Assembly: GCA_964460985.1 (NCBI GenBank) | Contig: CAYWQX010000007.1 | Span: 20,949 to 84,948, forward strand | Direction: 5' to 3' | Source: CAZABG01 sp964460985 | Lineage (GTDB): Bacteria > Chlamydiota > Chlamydiia > Chlamydiales > Parachlamydiaceae | Length of the DNA: 64,000 bases | In this document: positions 1-9,164 of the stretch, piece by piece | Layout of the letters: each line of letters opens with the position of its first letter | Numbering within the stretch: position 1 is the stretch's first letter | Notes under the pieces: model-generated | The model's input: only the letters and a program-made list of their open reading frames with translations | Database searches by the model: none | Told to the model about the DNA's origin: nothing | Program-made: the position numbers and the translations under genes

Positions 1-2568
1 TATCAAAACGATTTGAATGCCTATATCCCCATCAAAAATGTCCCAATCCGCCTTAAAACACACGTTGCAATTGATCAGGGCGTTTTAAAACTGACTCCCT
101 ATTTTTCAGAACCGGGAGATCTTGAAAAAGCAAGCGATCTTTTTGAAAATTGGCTTTTTCATGAAGGGACCTTTTTTAGGCTGATCGATCCCCCCTCCAC
201 CCTCTCCACCACCAAAATTCCAAGAGCTGATGTCTACGATTACGTCATGACGCATCAAGCTTTTCTTAACGGGATAAAAGGGTTTAAAGTTCATTTAAAG
301 CCGGTAGAGGCCGTATTAAGCTATAAAATTGATGAACATGGCTCTTTGATCATCCATAGCGGAACTAAAAATGAAGACATAGGCCAATCGATTGAGTATG
401 GCCAGCTGGTTTACATTAAAGGACAAGGCTTCTTTAACAAAAGGTCGCTTGAAACGAACCTTCCTTTGGATACACCCATTCTTGCACACAAAATACCCCA
501 GTTTATTCGGCAAAACGAAAAAGAGCTTCGTCTAATCCCAGGCTTCTTTCTAGAGAAAACCCCTTTACATCAAGCGAAGCTGCATGTTGAAGTGACTAAG
601 GATGGGATTTTAGTCACCCCTAAATATGAGTGGGAAGAGAGCTTCAAACATACCCCTTATCATTTTTACGAAGACTATCTCTATTTAAGTAAAAAAGGAT
701 TTTATCCGATCTCCCCAAGAAACTTCATTCCTCTTGCTTTTAGAGAGCCTGAACTCATTAAAGAAAAAAATTATGCCGAATTTTTTCAAGAGACTCTAAA
801 TAGTTTAGAGCCTTATATCGAAAAAAAAGATCCACGGCTTATCCCCCCTAAAAACCTCTTTTTTAAATTTTCAGATTTGGTATGGGATGATGTCAAAAAA
901 GGGTATGTGGGAAGCCTTTTTATTAACGGCGAAATTCCTTTCCCCCTTTCTCAAAAACGATTCCACTTCACCTCGATTGGACTCATTGATACAGAAAAAG
1001 AGCCGTTAAAGAAAATCCTTAAAACATGCACTCAAACCTATCCTGTCTTCAGCAGCCTTGAAATTCTCAAAATGCTTGCTCTTTACGATTTGGAGCCTAA
1101 TCTTCCTATTCTAAAAGAGTTTAATGAATTAAAAACCGATATCCCTCTTCATCATGAAGCTTTAAAAAGCAAGCTCAGACCCTATCAGGAAGTGGGAGTC
1201 AAGTGGCTGTGGTTCTTATATACCCACAGGCTCTCAGGGCTTCTCTCCGATGATATGGGCCTTGGTAAAACCCACCAGGCGATGGCCCTCATGGCCTCGA
1301 TAAAAGCCATGAAAAACTCCTCTAAATTTTTAGTGGTAGCTCCCACCTCCGTTCTCCACCATTGGGAAGACAAGCTGAAAGCTTTTTTCCCCGCTTTAAA
1401 AATTTTTACTTATCATGGCCTTAAAAGGGATATCAAAGAGGCCGGGCATCAAGATCTTATTCTCACCTCCTATGGCGTTTTGAGAAATGAAATTGAACAT
1501 TTTAAAAACCTTAACTTTGAGCTCGCTGTCTTTGACGAAATTCAGCTTGCTAAAAACCACTTAAGCCGTCTTCATCTCTCTTTAAAGCAAATTAAAGCCA
1601 CAACTCGACTAGGCCTTACCGGAACTCCGATTGAAAATCGCTTAAGGGAATTGAAAGCCCTCTTTGATATCGTTTTACCCGGTCTTATGCCGGGCGAGCA
1701 AGAATACTATGACGACTATGTAAGACCGATTGAAAGAGGGGAAGATAAAGAGTCTAAAAGCCGCCTTTCAAGGCTCATTAAGCCGTTCCTTTTAAGACGT
1801 AAAAAAGAGGATGTCCTCTTGGATCTTCCGGAAAAAATCGAAGAGATTTCACACGCCGATCTGATTGAATCTCAAGAAACCCTCTACGCCCAGGTATCGA
1901 ATCAGGCACGCCAAAGCCTTATCAGCGATCTTTATGATGAAAATAAAATCATCCCCTATATTCATATTTTTGCCCTTCTCTCTAACTTAAAAAAGATCTG
2001 CAACCATCCTGCCCTCTTCTTAAAAGATGTCGCCAATTATAAAAACTATCCTTCCGGAAAATGGGATCTTTTTAAAGAGCTTTTAGAAGAGGCTCTCGCC
2101 TCTGAACAAAAGGTTGTCGTCTTTTCCCATTTCCTTGGCATGCTAGATATTATCGAAGCGCATCTTACCGAAGAGGGGATAGGATTTGCTTCGCTAAGAG
2201 GCTCCACTGTGAATAGAAAAGATGAAATTCATCGTTTTCAAAAAGATCCTAATTGCAAAGTATTTGTAGCCTCTCTCCAAGCCGGCGGTCTTGGGATCGA
2301 CCTTACCCAAGCCTCCGTTGTGATTCACTACGACCGTTGGTGGAACGCAGCCCGTGAAAACCAAGCCACCGACCGCGTCCATCGAATAGGGCAGACCAGA
2401 GGGGTGCAGGTCTTCAAACTAGTAACCCTTAAAACGGTAGAAGAGCGCATTCACGAAATGATTGAAAAAAAATCAAAACGGATGGAAGAGATTGTTGGGG
2501 CGGATGACTCGCAAGTGATTAAATCGCTTAGCCGCGATGAGCTGATCGAGCTTTTGAGAACCCAATAA
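1..2568 (+). CDS. SNF2/Rad54-family DEAD/H-box helicase, 5'-truncated
   Basis: This is an ATP-dependent DNA translocase of the SNF2 superfamily, acting on DNA or protein-DNA complexes in the cytoplasm. The frame is open to the left edge. A TTG at 13 could start it, but chlamydial SNF2 proteins are usually longer, so the true start probably lies outside the window. Counting from the TTG, the first ~380 residues form the bacterial SNF2-associated N-terminal region. Walker A (DDMGLGKT) is near residue 413, the DExx box reads DEIQ near 508, and the helicase C-terminal domain ends with the SNF2 motif VI (DRVHRIGQTRG) near 787. All core motifs are intact, so it should be active. It stops one base from the convergent gene at 2570. 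Seen: motifs. Known: family role. Its exact substrate is unknown. Confidence 0.93.
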   Translation, partial: YQNDLNAYIPIKNVPIRLKTHVAIDQGVLKLTPYFSEPGDLEKASDLFENWLFHEGTFFRLIDPPSTLSTTKIPRADVYDYVMTHQAFLNGIKGFKVHLKPVEAVLSYKIDEHGSLIIHSGTKNEDIGQSIEYGQLVYIKGQGFFNKRSLETNLPLDTPILAHKIPQFIRQNEKELRLIPGFFLEKTPLHQAKLHVEVTKDGILVTPKYEWEESFKHTPYHFYEDYLYLSKKGFYPISPRNFIPLAFREPELIKEKNYAEFFQETLNSLEPYIEKKDPRLIPPKNLFFKFSDLVWDDVKKGYVGSLFINGEIPFPLSQKRFHFTSIGLIDTEKEPLKKILKTCTQTYPVFSSLEILKMLALYDLEPNLPILKEFNELKTDIPLHHEALKSKLRPYQEVGVKWLWFLYTHRLSGLLSDDMGLGKTHQAMALMASIKAMKNSSKFLVVAPTSVLHHWEDKLKAFFPALKIFTYHGLKRDIKEAGHQDLILTSYGVLRNEIEHFKNLNFELAVFDEIQLAKNHLSRLHLSLKQIKATTRLGLTGTPIENRLRELKALFDIVLPGLMPGEQEYYDDYVRPIERGEDKESKSRLSRLIKPFLLRRKKEDVLLDLPEKIEEISHADLIESQETLYAQVSNQARQSLISDLYDENKIIPYIHIFALLSNLKKICNHPALFLKDVANYKNYPSGKWDLFKELLEEALASEQKVVVFSHFLGMLDIIEAHLTEEGIGFASLRGSTVNRKDEIHRFQKDPNCKVFVASLQAGGLGIDLTQASVVIHYDRWWNAARENQATDRVHRIGQTRGVQVFKLVTLKTVEERIHEMIEKKSKRMEEIVGADDSQVIKSLSRDELIELLRTQ

Positions 2569-2569
2569 T

Positions 2570-3640
2570 TTAAAACGGAGCTCCCCCAAGGAAGACAATA
2601 GCTAAACCTAAAATATAGTGAATGGCAAACAGAGTAAAAATAGATCTGCTCTTCAAATAGATTAAATTGAACAGTACATTGAATACAAACATCAAAGCCA
2701 CATGACCAATTGTCAAATAACTTGCAACCATCGGCAAAAAAGTGGAAATAAATGCCGCAAGAAATACGGTCAACATGGGTTTTTCTTCAAAGTATTCAAG
2801 GAAAGAGGAGAGTAAAATGCCCCGATTCACAAATTCAAATACAAGACAAAAAAGGGCATAGCTTAAAACCCATGATAAAATGAGGGGTGTATGCACCATA
2901 AAAAGGGAGGGTAAGAGCCATTTAACTCCTGCGATAAATAAAAGCCCCACGATCACGCTCATGGAAATCAGAAAGAGATCCATCTTTTTAAATGTTATAC
3001 CTAGCTGCTCTCTTAAATTGGGGAAATTGATCAATAAAATCAGCGCAGCAAAACCGGCGTAGCCCCAGTAGAAATAGGTATTCATCTGGTGATTCGGATA
3101 AATGGGGATGAATATAAACGCAGCATTAATAATACAGAGAGCCGAAACGAGATATAGAGCTAGCTTGCCAAAGACGTTTTTGGCCTCCGTCTCTCTCGAG
3201 GCAGCCAATAATCTTTGTTGATTTGAGTGAGAGACCCTCTGAATACTGATCTTGGCAATATTTTTCACAAGCTTGCTAAGAATTTTTCCAAGGACCGGTT
3301 TATCCAATGACTCTTGAGAAAGTTCATAGACGACCGTGTTTTTAACAGCCTTTATCGTCGTAGATCTGGGTCTATGGTTGAGGTAGGCCATCTCGCCAAA
3401 AATCTCCCCTTCCTTCAAAGTTCCAAGTTTGAAAGGACCCGTTCCATTTTGTTTAATAACATCTACTTCACCGGAATAAATGAGATAGATATCGGAAGTA
3501 GATTCTCCCTCGGTAATGATCAAACTATCTTGAGGAAATTTTTTGATAGAAATATGATCTTTGAGCTCTTCGATCTCTTCTTGAGTAAAATTCTCAAAAA
3601 GAGGCCTTCGCATTAAAAACTCAAGATCTACTTTTTCCAT
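2570..3640 (-). CDS. Cyclic-nucleotide-binding domain fused to a CPBP/CAAX-protease-like membrane domain
   Basis: Residues ~15-125 form a cNMP-binding (CRP-like) beta-roll, with the phosphate-binding-cassette signature GEIFGEMAYL and an R-S-T following. A ~40-residue linker leads to about seven hydrophobic segments (from ~157 to the end). The C-terminal part resembles the CPBP intramembrane protease (Abi/CAAX) family. The diagnostic glutamate pair plus Arg motif reads F268-E269-F-V-N-R273, so the first Glu is gone. The last His motif is H341 without the usual following Asn. I infer a membrane sensor or scaffold rather than an active peptidase. No adenylate cyclase lies nearby. It is convergent with the SNF2 gene and divergent from the SDR gene. 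The cNMP domain is a confident call; the CPBP relationship is moderate. Confidence 0.72.
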   Translation of the reverse strand: MEKVDLEFLMRRPLFENFTQEEIEELKDHISIKKFPQDSLIITEGESTSDIYLIYSGEVDVIKQNGTGPFKLGTLKEGEIFGEMAYLNHRPRSTTIKAVKNTVVYELSQESLDKPVLGKILSKLVKNIAKISIQRVSHSNQQRLLAASRETEAKNVFGKLALYLVSALCIINAAFIFIPIYPNHQMNTYFYWGYAGFAALILLINFPNLREQLGITFKKMDLFLISMSVIVGLLFIAGVKWLLPSLFMVHTPLILSWVLSYALFCLVFEFVNRGILLSSFLEYFEEKPMLTVFLAAFISTFLPMVASYLTIGHVALMFVFNVLFNLIYLKSRSIFTLFAIHYILGLAIVFLGGAPF

Positions 3641-3787
3641 AAACGAACTTTGACCTTTTCTTTTATTATCTTAAAGAACGAATTTTAAGGGCAAAACTAC
3701 CTTTATAACTCCATCTAAAGTCTTAATCATTAGGACACAAGATATAAACGAAAACATAAAATTCCTATTTCCTGTAAAAGAAAGGGC

Positions 3788-4387
3788 ATGCGAATCGTGA
3801 TTATTGGTGGCTACGGCACCATTGGAAAAGCCGTAGAAAACGAGTTGAAATCAAGGCATGAAATCATATTGGTGGGTCACTCTAAAGGACCATTTACCTG
3901 TGATATTACGTCGGAAGAGTCTCTTCATGAAGTGTTTAAAAAAATCAAAACGTTTGACGCGGTCGTTTTAACGACAGGAAAACTGCACTTTGAACCTTTC
4001 CAGGGCATGGACTCGTCCAAGTATCAAATCGGGTTAAACGACAAATTGATGGGACAGGTTAAAACTGTGTTAGTAGGAAGAGACTATATCAATGATAATG
4101 GATCATTCACACTCACTTCAGGTATTTTATCCCATGACCCAATCGTTGCCGGCTCATCGGCTTCGATGGTGAATGCGGCCATCGACGGGTTTGTCATAGG
4201 GTCTTCCATCGAGATGCCAAGGGGTATACGAATTAATGCCGTAAGCCCTACGATCGTGCAGGAATCCTTGAAAGATTATGGTCCTTTTTTCAGAGGTTAT
4301 GAAGCAGTCCCCGCTTCAAAAGCAGCCCTTGCCTATAGTAAAAGCATCGAAGGAAAACAGACCGGGAAAATATACAGGGTAGAATAG
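3788..4387 (+). CDS. Short-chain dehydrogenase-like protein with atypical active site
   Basis: This is a 199-residue Rossmann-fold protein of the SDR superfamily. The dinucleotide-binding motif GGYGTIG is at 7-13, an acidic DI at 39-40 takes the place of the usual D-V, and the SDR C-terminal signature PRGIRINAVSPT is near 144-155. At the position of the catalytic Tyr-x3-Lys it has a Ser-Ala-Ser-Met-Val-Asn stretch (about 123-129), so the classical catalytic Tyr/Lys are absent. A subfamily of short (~200 aa) SDRs with this feature exists; their substrates are poorly known. The stop TAG is followed directly by the ATG of the glutamate dehydrogenase gene, so the two are very likely co-translated. 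NAD(P) binding is likely; the reaction is unknown. Confidence 0.75.
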   Translation: MRIVIIGGYGTIGKAVENELKSRHEIILVGHSKGPFTCDITSEESLHEVFKKIKTFDAVVLTTGKLHFEPFQGMDSSKYQIGLNDKLMGQVKTVLVGRDYINDNGSFTLTSGILSHDPIVAGSSASMVNAAIDGFVIGSSIEMPRGIRINAVSPTIVQESLKDYGPFFRGYEAVPASKAALAYSKSIEGKQTGKIYRVE

Positions 4388-7300
4388 ATGAGCTCAAATC
4401 AGCTGCAGCTTACACAGGCTATTGAAAATGAACGTTTGAAATTTCAAAAATGCTACCTTTGGCTTGAAAATTCCATGCCGCCCAGCTTTTTTGAAGAGAT
4501 TTCTCATGACAATCTCATGCTTGTAACCCACAGTCTCATGGGATTCGATCTTCAAGATTACTTTAGTACAATTAATCTCAAGCGAGCAGCAATTGTTCTT
4601 TGCCTTGATTCGGCCGATGCGGATTTAAGAATTTTAGAGCGTTATGGTGACTACGGGATTAAAAACTATATCACATTTGTATCAAAAAATCCTCCTCCCT
4701 TTTCAGGAATTACCTCTAATTTAAGAATCGGGATTATTTATTTTACTGAAGCCAAGGAAACAGTTGATAAACCGATTTCTTTAGAGTCCAAAGAGGAACT
4801 TAAAAAGCTTTTGATCGAGAGAAACCCGTGCATTCATGATGAAGAATTTGAAAAGCTATTACAAGAGATCAATATCTCCTTTTTAAGAACACTCTCGCTT
4901 GAAAGAATGGTTTTGGCCCTCGACATGTTCTATAGAGCTAAAACAAGAGATAGCTGCCAGTACGAAATACGATATGAAGAAAAATGGAAAGAAACTGGTA
5001 AACCCTCTTTACAGATTGTTTTAGCTTGGAAAAATACTCCGAAATACAATTTTCTCTACCGGCTTGCTTTCGTTATTCATCGAAATAAACTCGTCATGAA
5101 AAGAGTAAACGCTACCTATATCAATCCTTACAGCTCAGGTAGCATCTTGATTATGACTTTAGCCCTTCATGGAGCTAATGGTGAAGCGGCTTGGGACGCA
5201 TCCAATATACCCGATTTTTTACGTGAATTTGCAACTGTCAAGTATTTTGCAACTTTTGATCTGATTGAAGAAAAACTGGTTTCAAGAAATGTGATAAAGG
5301 GGGTTATAGGCAACTACTTAAGATCGCTAGTTTCTTTTATCCATCAGTGCTTGGTCCATATCGACTCTAATTTGTACACTCTTGAAAATATTGAGGAAGC
5401 CTTTATAAGGCACCCTGACCTAACCCATCTCCTCGCAAAAGCCGTCCACTACAAGTTCCATCCGGAAGAAAATGATTTTAAAGCCTATGAAACGACTAGG
5501 CAGGAATTTAATTCTCAGGTCTCTCGTCTGGACACCGGCAATGAAGAACTGGATACTAGACGTCGAAATATTTTATATACCGGGATGGTCCTTCTTGATT
5601 TTTGCTTGAAAACTAATTTGTATCAGCAAAACTACACCTCCATCAGCATGAGGATGGATCCTCACTATCTGGACCATCTCCCGTTCGATCGAACCAAGAA
5701 ATTTCCGGTATTGCCCTACGGTATTTTCTTCATTAAAGGGATGCACTTTTTCGGATTCCATATCCGCTTTAAAGATTTAGCTCGTGGTGGTCTTAGAACC
5801 GTATTTCCCGAAAGATCTGAACATATTGCGACCGATCGGAATCAGATTTTTACAGAATGTTACAATTTGGCTTTAACTCAGCAAAACAAAAATAAAGACA
5901 TCCCTGAGGGGGGCGCTAAAGGAATCATTTTCTTAAAGCCGGACAATCAAATTGCCTCAGAAATTGAGATTTTGAAAAGAGAGCTTAATTTAAGAGCAGA
6001 AGAGTCGGAAACAGTACTTGAAAATTTCAAACGGGAACAAAAAACCGAGTACCTTTATCAGTCCCAGCGCTCGTTTATTGAATCTCTTCTTACGCTTGTA
6101 AATTGCGAGCTCGATGGAAAACTGAAAGCCAAAAGAGTTGTCGACTACTGGAAAAAACCGGAATACCTCTACTTAGGTCCAGATGAAAACATGCACGACA
6201 CTATTATTAAATGGATCGCGGAAACTAGTTTAAAGGTAGGCTATAAACCTGGATCAGCCTTCATATCCAGCAAGCCTTCCGCAGGAATAAACCACAAAGA
6301 GTATGGGGTGACATCCCTTGGATTAAACGTCTTTGTGGAGGAACTTCTGATGTATGCCGGAATCAATCCATATACCACTTCATTTACCGTCAAGATGTCA
6401 GGCGGACCTGACGGGGATGTGGCCGGAAACCAGCTCTTAAATTTTTACCGCAACTTTCCTAGCACAGCTAAAATCATCGCACTAACAGATGTATCCGGAA
6501 CGATTTACGATCCGGATGGCTTGGATAAAAAAATCCTCGCCGATCTTTTTCATGCCCGCAAATCTATTCGATTTTATCCCGCCGATAAACTGCATAATAA
6601 AGGCTTTCTTCTCGATCTTGAATCCAGAAGACACGATACGGCCTTATCGGTTCAAACGGAGCTGAAAGAGATGAAAGAGGGCAGACTCCACTCCTCTTGG
6701 CTAAACGGTTCCGACATGAATGCTGTTTACCGCTCGAATGTTCACTCGGTTAAGGCAGATATTTTCATACCGGCAGGAGGGCGTCCCCGGACTTTAAACG
6801 AACATAACTACAAGGAGTTTCTGGACAAGACGGGAGTTCCTACAGCTAAGCTTATTGTTGAAGGGGCTAATTTATACATTTCCCCAAGTGCGAGAGAAAA
6901 ACTGGAAGATCTTGGCTGTCTGATCATTAAAGACTCGTCTGCCAATAAAACAGGCGTTATCTGCTCGTCTTTCGAAGTCCAGTGCGGGCTTGCAATCGGA
7001 GACGAAATATTTATCGAATATAAGGAGATTTTGGTAAAAGAAATTTTAGAAAGGCTGAAGGAGTTTGCCCGCATGGAAGCCCGACTTTTATTAAGAACCC
7101 ATCATGAATCAGGACAGAGGCTAACTCATATCTCCACTAAAATCTCCGAAAGGATCAATCAGTTTTCCGACCAGATAATGGACTATCTGCAAACGGTTAA
7201 ACTATCCCACGATCCAAAAAATCCTCTGATTGCCTGCTTTTTAAGTTACTGCCTAAACACTCTAAAAGAAAAATTTCAAAAAGAACTCCTCATTGAGATC

Positions 7301-7444
7301 CCCGATCCGCATAAAAAGGCCATTATCGCGGCCCACCTGGCTGCTACTCTGGTTTATAATAAAGGACTTACCTGGTTCCCTACGATTGTTGATATTCTTC
7401 CCAGTGCGCTAAAAGAAGTAGCACTCGATAATAAAGAGTGCTAA
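4388..7444 (+). CDS. Large NAD-dependent glutamate dehydrogenase
   Basis: It catalyses oxidative deamination of glutamate to 2-oxoglutarate with NAD, linking amino-acid catabolism to the TCA cycle. The 1018-residue length fits the large (GDH2-type, ~115 kDa) class, not the ~450-residue hexameric enzymes. Visible motifs are the substrate-binding segment FKDLARGGLRT near 460, the catalytic-Lys loop PEGGAKG near 507, and the nucleotide-binding segment GGPDGDVAGNQ near 671. A long N-terminal domain precedes them. The ATG abuts the stop of the SDR gene. The last 27 bases of the gene double as the CIRCE operator of the following hrcA operon. Family assignment is firm; the metabolic direction is inferred from the class. 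Confidence 0.9.
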   Translation: MSSNQLQLTQAIENERLKFQKCYLWLENSMPPSFFEEISHDNLMLVTHSLMGFDLQDYFSTINLKRAAIVLCLDSADADLRILERYGDYGIKNYITFVSKNPPPFSGITSNLRIGIIYFTEAKETVDKPISLESKEELKKLLIERNPCIHDEEFEKLLQEINISFLRTLSLERMVLALDMFYRAKTRDSCQYEIRYEEKWKETGKPSLQIVLAWKNTPKYNFLYRLAFVIHRNKLVMKRVNATYINPYSSGSILIMTLALHGANGEAAWDASNIPDFLREFATVKYFATFDLIEEKLVSRNVIKGVIGNYLRSLVSFIHQCLVHIDSNLYTLENIEEAFIRHPDLTHLLAKAVHYKFHPEENDFKAYETTRQEFNSQVSRLDTGNEELDTRRRNILYTGMVLLDFCLKTNLYQQNYTSISMRMDPHYLDHLPFDRTKKFPVLPYGIFFIKGMHFFGFHIRFKDLARGGLRTVFPERSEHIATDRNQIFTECYNLALTQQNKNKDIPEGGAKGIIFLKPDNQIASEIEILKRELNLRAEESETVLENFKREQKTEYLYQSQRSFIESLLTLVNCELDGKLKAKRVVDYWKKPEYLYLGPDENMHDTIIKWIAETSLKVGYKPGSAFISSKPSAGINHKEYGVTSLGLNVFVEELLMYAGINPYTTSFTVKMSGGPDGDVAGNQLLNFYRNFPSTAKIIALTDVSGTIYDPDGLDKKILADLFHARKSIRFYPADKLHNKGFLLDLESRRHDTALSVQTELKEMKEGRLHSSWLNGSDMNAVYRSNVHSVKADIFIPAGGRPRTLNEHNYKEFLDKTGVPTAKLIVEGANLYISPSAREKLEDLGCLIIKDSSANKTGVICSSFEVQCGLAIGDEIFIEYKEILVKEILERLKEFARMEARLLLRTHHESGQRLTHISTKISERINQFSDQIMDYLQTVKLSHDPKNPLIACFLSYCLNTLKEKFQKELLIEIPDPHKKAIIAAHLAATLVYNKGLTWFPTIVDILPSALKEVALDNKEC
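7418..7444 (+). promoter_or_regulatory. CIRCE operator (HrcA binding site)
   Basis: The inverted repeat GTAGCACTC, nine bases (GATAATAAA), GAGTGCTAA differs from the canonical CIRCE (TTAGCACTC-N9-GAGTGCTAA) at only one position. It lies 46 bp upstream of the hrcA start and inside the 3' end of the glutamate dehydrogenase gene, including its stop codon. HrcA bound here should repress hrcA-grpE-dnaK until heat shock. Confidence 0.95.
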
Positions 7445-7489
7445 TTTCTAGTTGACGGGAATAACCCTCGAGGAGATAATAGCAAGTAT

Positions 7490-8632
7490 ATGGCAAAAGC
7501 ATTGTCACCATCCATCAGTAAATCTGGCAAGTCGAACAAAAACGAGAGGGAGAGAAAGGTCCTTTTCGGTTTAGTTGAATACTTCATTAAAACCGGAAAG
7601 CCGGTGGGTTCTGTAACCCTCAAAGAGGCCGGTTTTGAAGATTTAAGCTCAGCAACTCTTAGGAATTATTTTGCCAACCTGGAAGATGCCGGCCTTTTAA
7701 CGCAGCAGCATGCTTCAGGCGGAAGAATCCCGACTCCCCAGGCCTTTAAACTCTACGCCAATGAAGTTCTTGATAAAGGGACTTTAGATGCGAAGGTGGA
7801 AAAAGAGATTCGAGCGCTTGGATCCATCGAAACGAGAGAAGTGATTCGCGCTCTTCATAAAATCACAGAAGAGCTCTCCCGCTTTGCCAACACCGCTGCC
7901 TTCATTACAGCCCCCCGTTTTGATCACGACACCATTTTAGATGTTAAAGTAGTTCCTCTTGATCCATCGCGCCTGTTGATTGTTCTACTAACCGATTTTG
8001 GCCAAACCATTACAGAGATTCTCTATGCCGAAAAACCGGTTAACAACTTTGGCGCAAAACGCATCGAAAGCTACTTCAAATCGCGCCTTTTCAATTTAGC
8101 GAAACCGGAAAATCTCGAGCCTGAAGAGGAGAGGATCGCTCAAAAATTTTACAACGAAGCCATTGTACGCTACTTGGTCGGCTATTCCCAGTTTAAACAT
8201 GAAGAGCTGTTCAAAACCGGTTTTTCAAGACTTTTATCTCACACAGAATTTCATGACCCTGCCGCCTTGCAATCAGGTCTTCAACTATTTGAAAATGACC
8301 ACACCTTACGTCTTCTTTGCAGAGAAGGGCTTAAACTTAATACTCTCAAAAGCTGGATTGGCAACGATCTCACCTCTTATTCAGTCCCCTCCTCTACGAT
8401 ATCGCTTGTTATGATCCCCTTTAGAGTCAACTTAAGACCGGTCGGCGTAATCGGGGTGATCGGCCCTGTAAGACAGCCTTACAAAGAGATCTTTGGGCTT
8501 CTCCACGCTTTTTCTGAAAGCGCCTCCCACCTTATGACGCATAACCTCTATAAGTTTAAGATTTCTTTAAAAAATGCCTTTTTCTTAGACGGGCCTGAAT
8601 TCAAATTATTGGAAAACAAAGGAAAAAAATGA
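7490..8632 (+). CDS. hrcA: Heat-inducible transcription repressor HrcA
   Basis: HrcA is the repressor of the CIRCE regulon. At 380 residues it is slightly longer than typical (340-350). The N-terminal winged helix spans roughly 20-85 (FIKTGKPVGS, SSATLRNYF, DAGLL are family hallmarks), followed by the GAF-like and dimerisation regions. The C-terminus carries a chlamydial-type extension after the conserved GVIGVIGP segment. The start follows a GAGGAG ribosome-binding site. The gene is autoregulated through the adjacent CIRCE, and its stop overlaps the grpE start (ATGA). The gene order hrcA-grpE-dnaK is the classical chlamydial one. Confidence 0.97.
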   Translation: MAKALSPSISKSGKSNKNERERKVLFGLVEYFIKTGKPVGSVTLKEAGFEDLSSATLRNYFANLEDAGLLTQQHASGGRIPTPQAFKLYANEVLDKGTLDAKVEKEIRALGSIETREVIRALHKITEELSRFANTAAFITAPRFDHDTILDVKVVPLDPSRLLIVLLTDFGQTITEILYAEKPVNNFGAKRIESYFKSRLFNLAKPENLEPEEERIAQKFYNEAIVRYLVGYSQFKHEELFKTGFSRLLSHTEFHDPAALQSGLQLFENDHTLRLLCREGLKLNTLKSWIGNDLTSYSVPSSTISLVMIPFRVNLRPVGVIGVIGPVRQPYKEIFGLLHAFSESASHLMTHNLYKFKISLKNAFFLDGPEFKLLENKGKK

Positions 8633-9156
8633 CCGAACCCTCCGACATTCCAACTCACCCAGAGCTGGAAACAACGACATCGCAGGTGGATCAGCTTTCC
8701 CAAGAGTTGAAGGAGTACAAAGACAAGTACCTTCGGCAGCTGGCAGAGACCGAAAACATGCGTAAAAGACTTCAAAAAGAGAAGCAAGAGATGACTCAGT
8801 ACGCGATGGGCAATATCCTGACCGAATTTTTAAATCCGATCGATCATATGGAAATCGCCCTCAAGCACACTGAAAATAGCTCCGACGATGTGAAACATTG
8901 GGCACTCGGCTTTAAAATGATTTTAACCCAGTTCAAGGATGTCCTTACGACGAACGGTGTTTCTGCGATCGAATCGGTTGGAAAACCGTTTGATCATAAT
9001 GTGCATGAAGCCATTGAAATGGTAGAAACAGCGGATCAAAAACCGGGAACCATTGTAGAAGAGCTCGTGAAGGGCTTTAAATTAGGTGATAAAGTAATTC
9101 GTCCTGCCCGAGTAAAAGTGGCAAAAGCTCCGGCAGAATCAAAAAATAATGAATAG
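8629..9156 (+). CDS. grpE: Nucleotide exchange factor GrpE
   Basis: GrpE is the co-chaperone that releases ADP from DnaK. The protein has 175 residues with an acidic/polar N-terminus, a long helix (about 15-60, QLSQELKEYKDKYLRQLAETENMRKR) that forms the paired-helix dimer, and the C-terminal beta-wing (FDHNVHEAIEM, VVEELVKGFKLGDKVIRPARVKV). It overlaps hrcA by four bases and precedes dnaK by eight, so all three should be translated from one heat-shock mRNA. Confidence 0.97.
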   Translation: MTEPSDIPTHPELETTTSQVDQLSQELKEYKDKYLRQLAETENMRKRLQKEKQEMTQYAMGNILTEFLNPIDHMEIALKHTENSSDDVKHWALGFKMILTQFKDVLTTNGVSAIESVGKPFDHNVHEAIEMVETADQKPGTIVEELVKGFKLGDKVIRPARVKVAKAPAESKNNE

Positions 9157-9164
9157 GTAATCAT

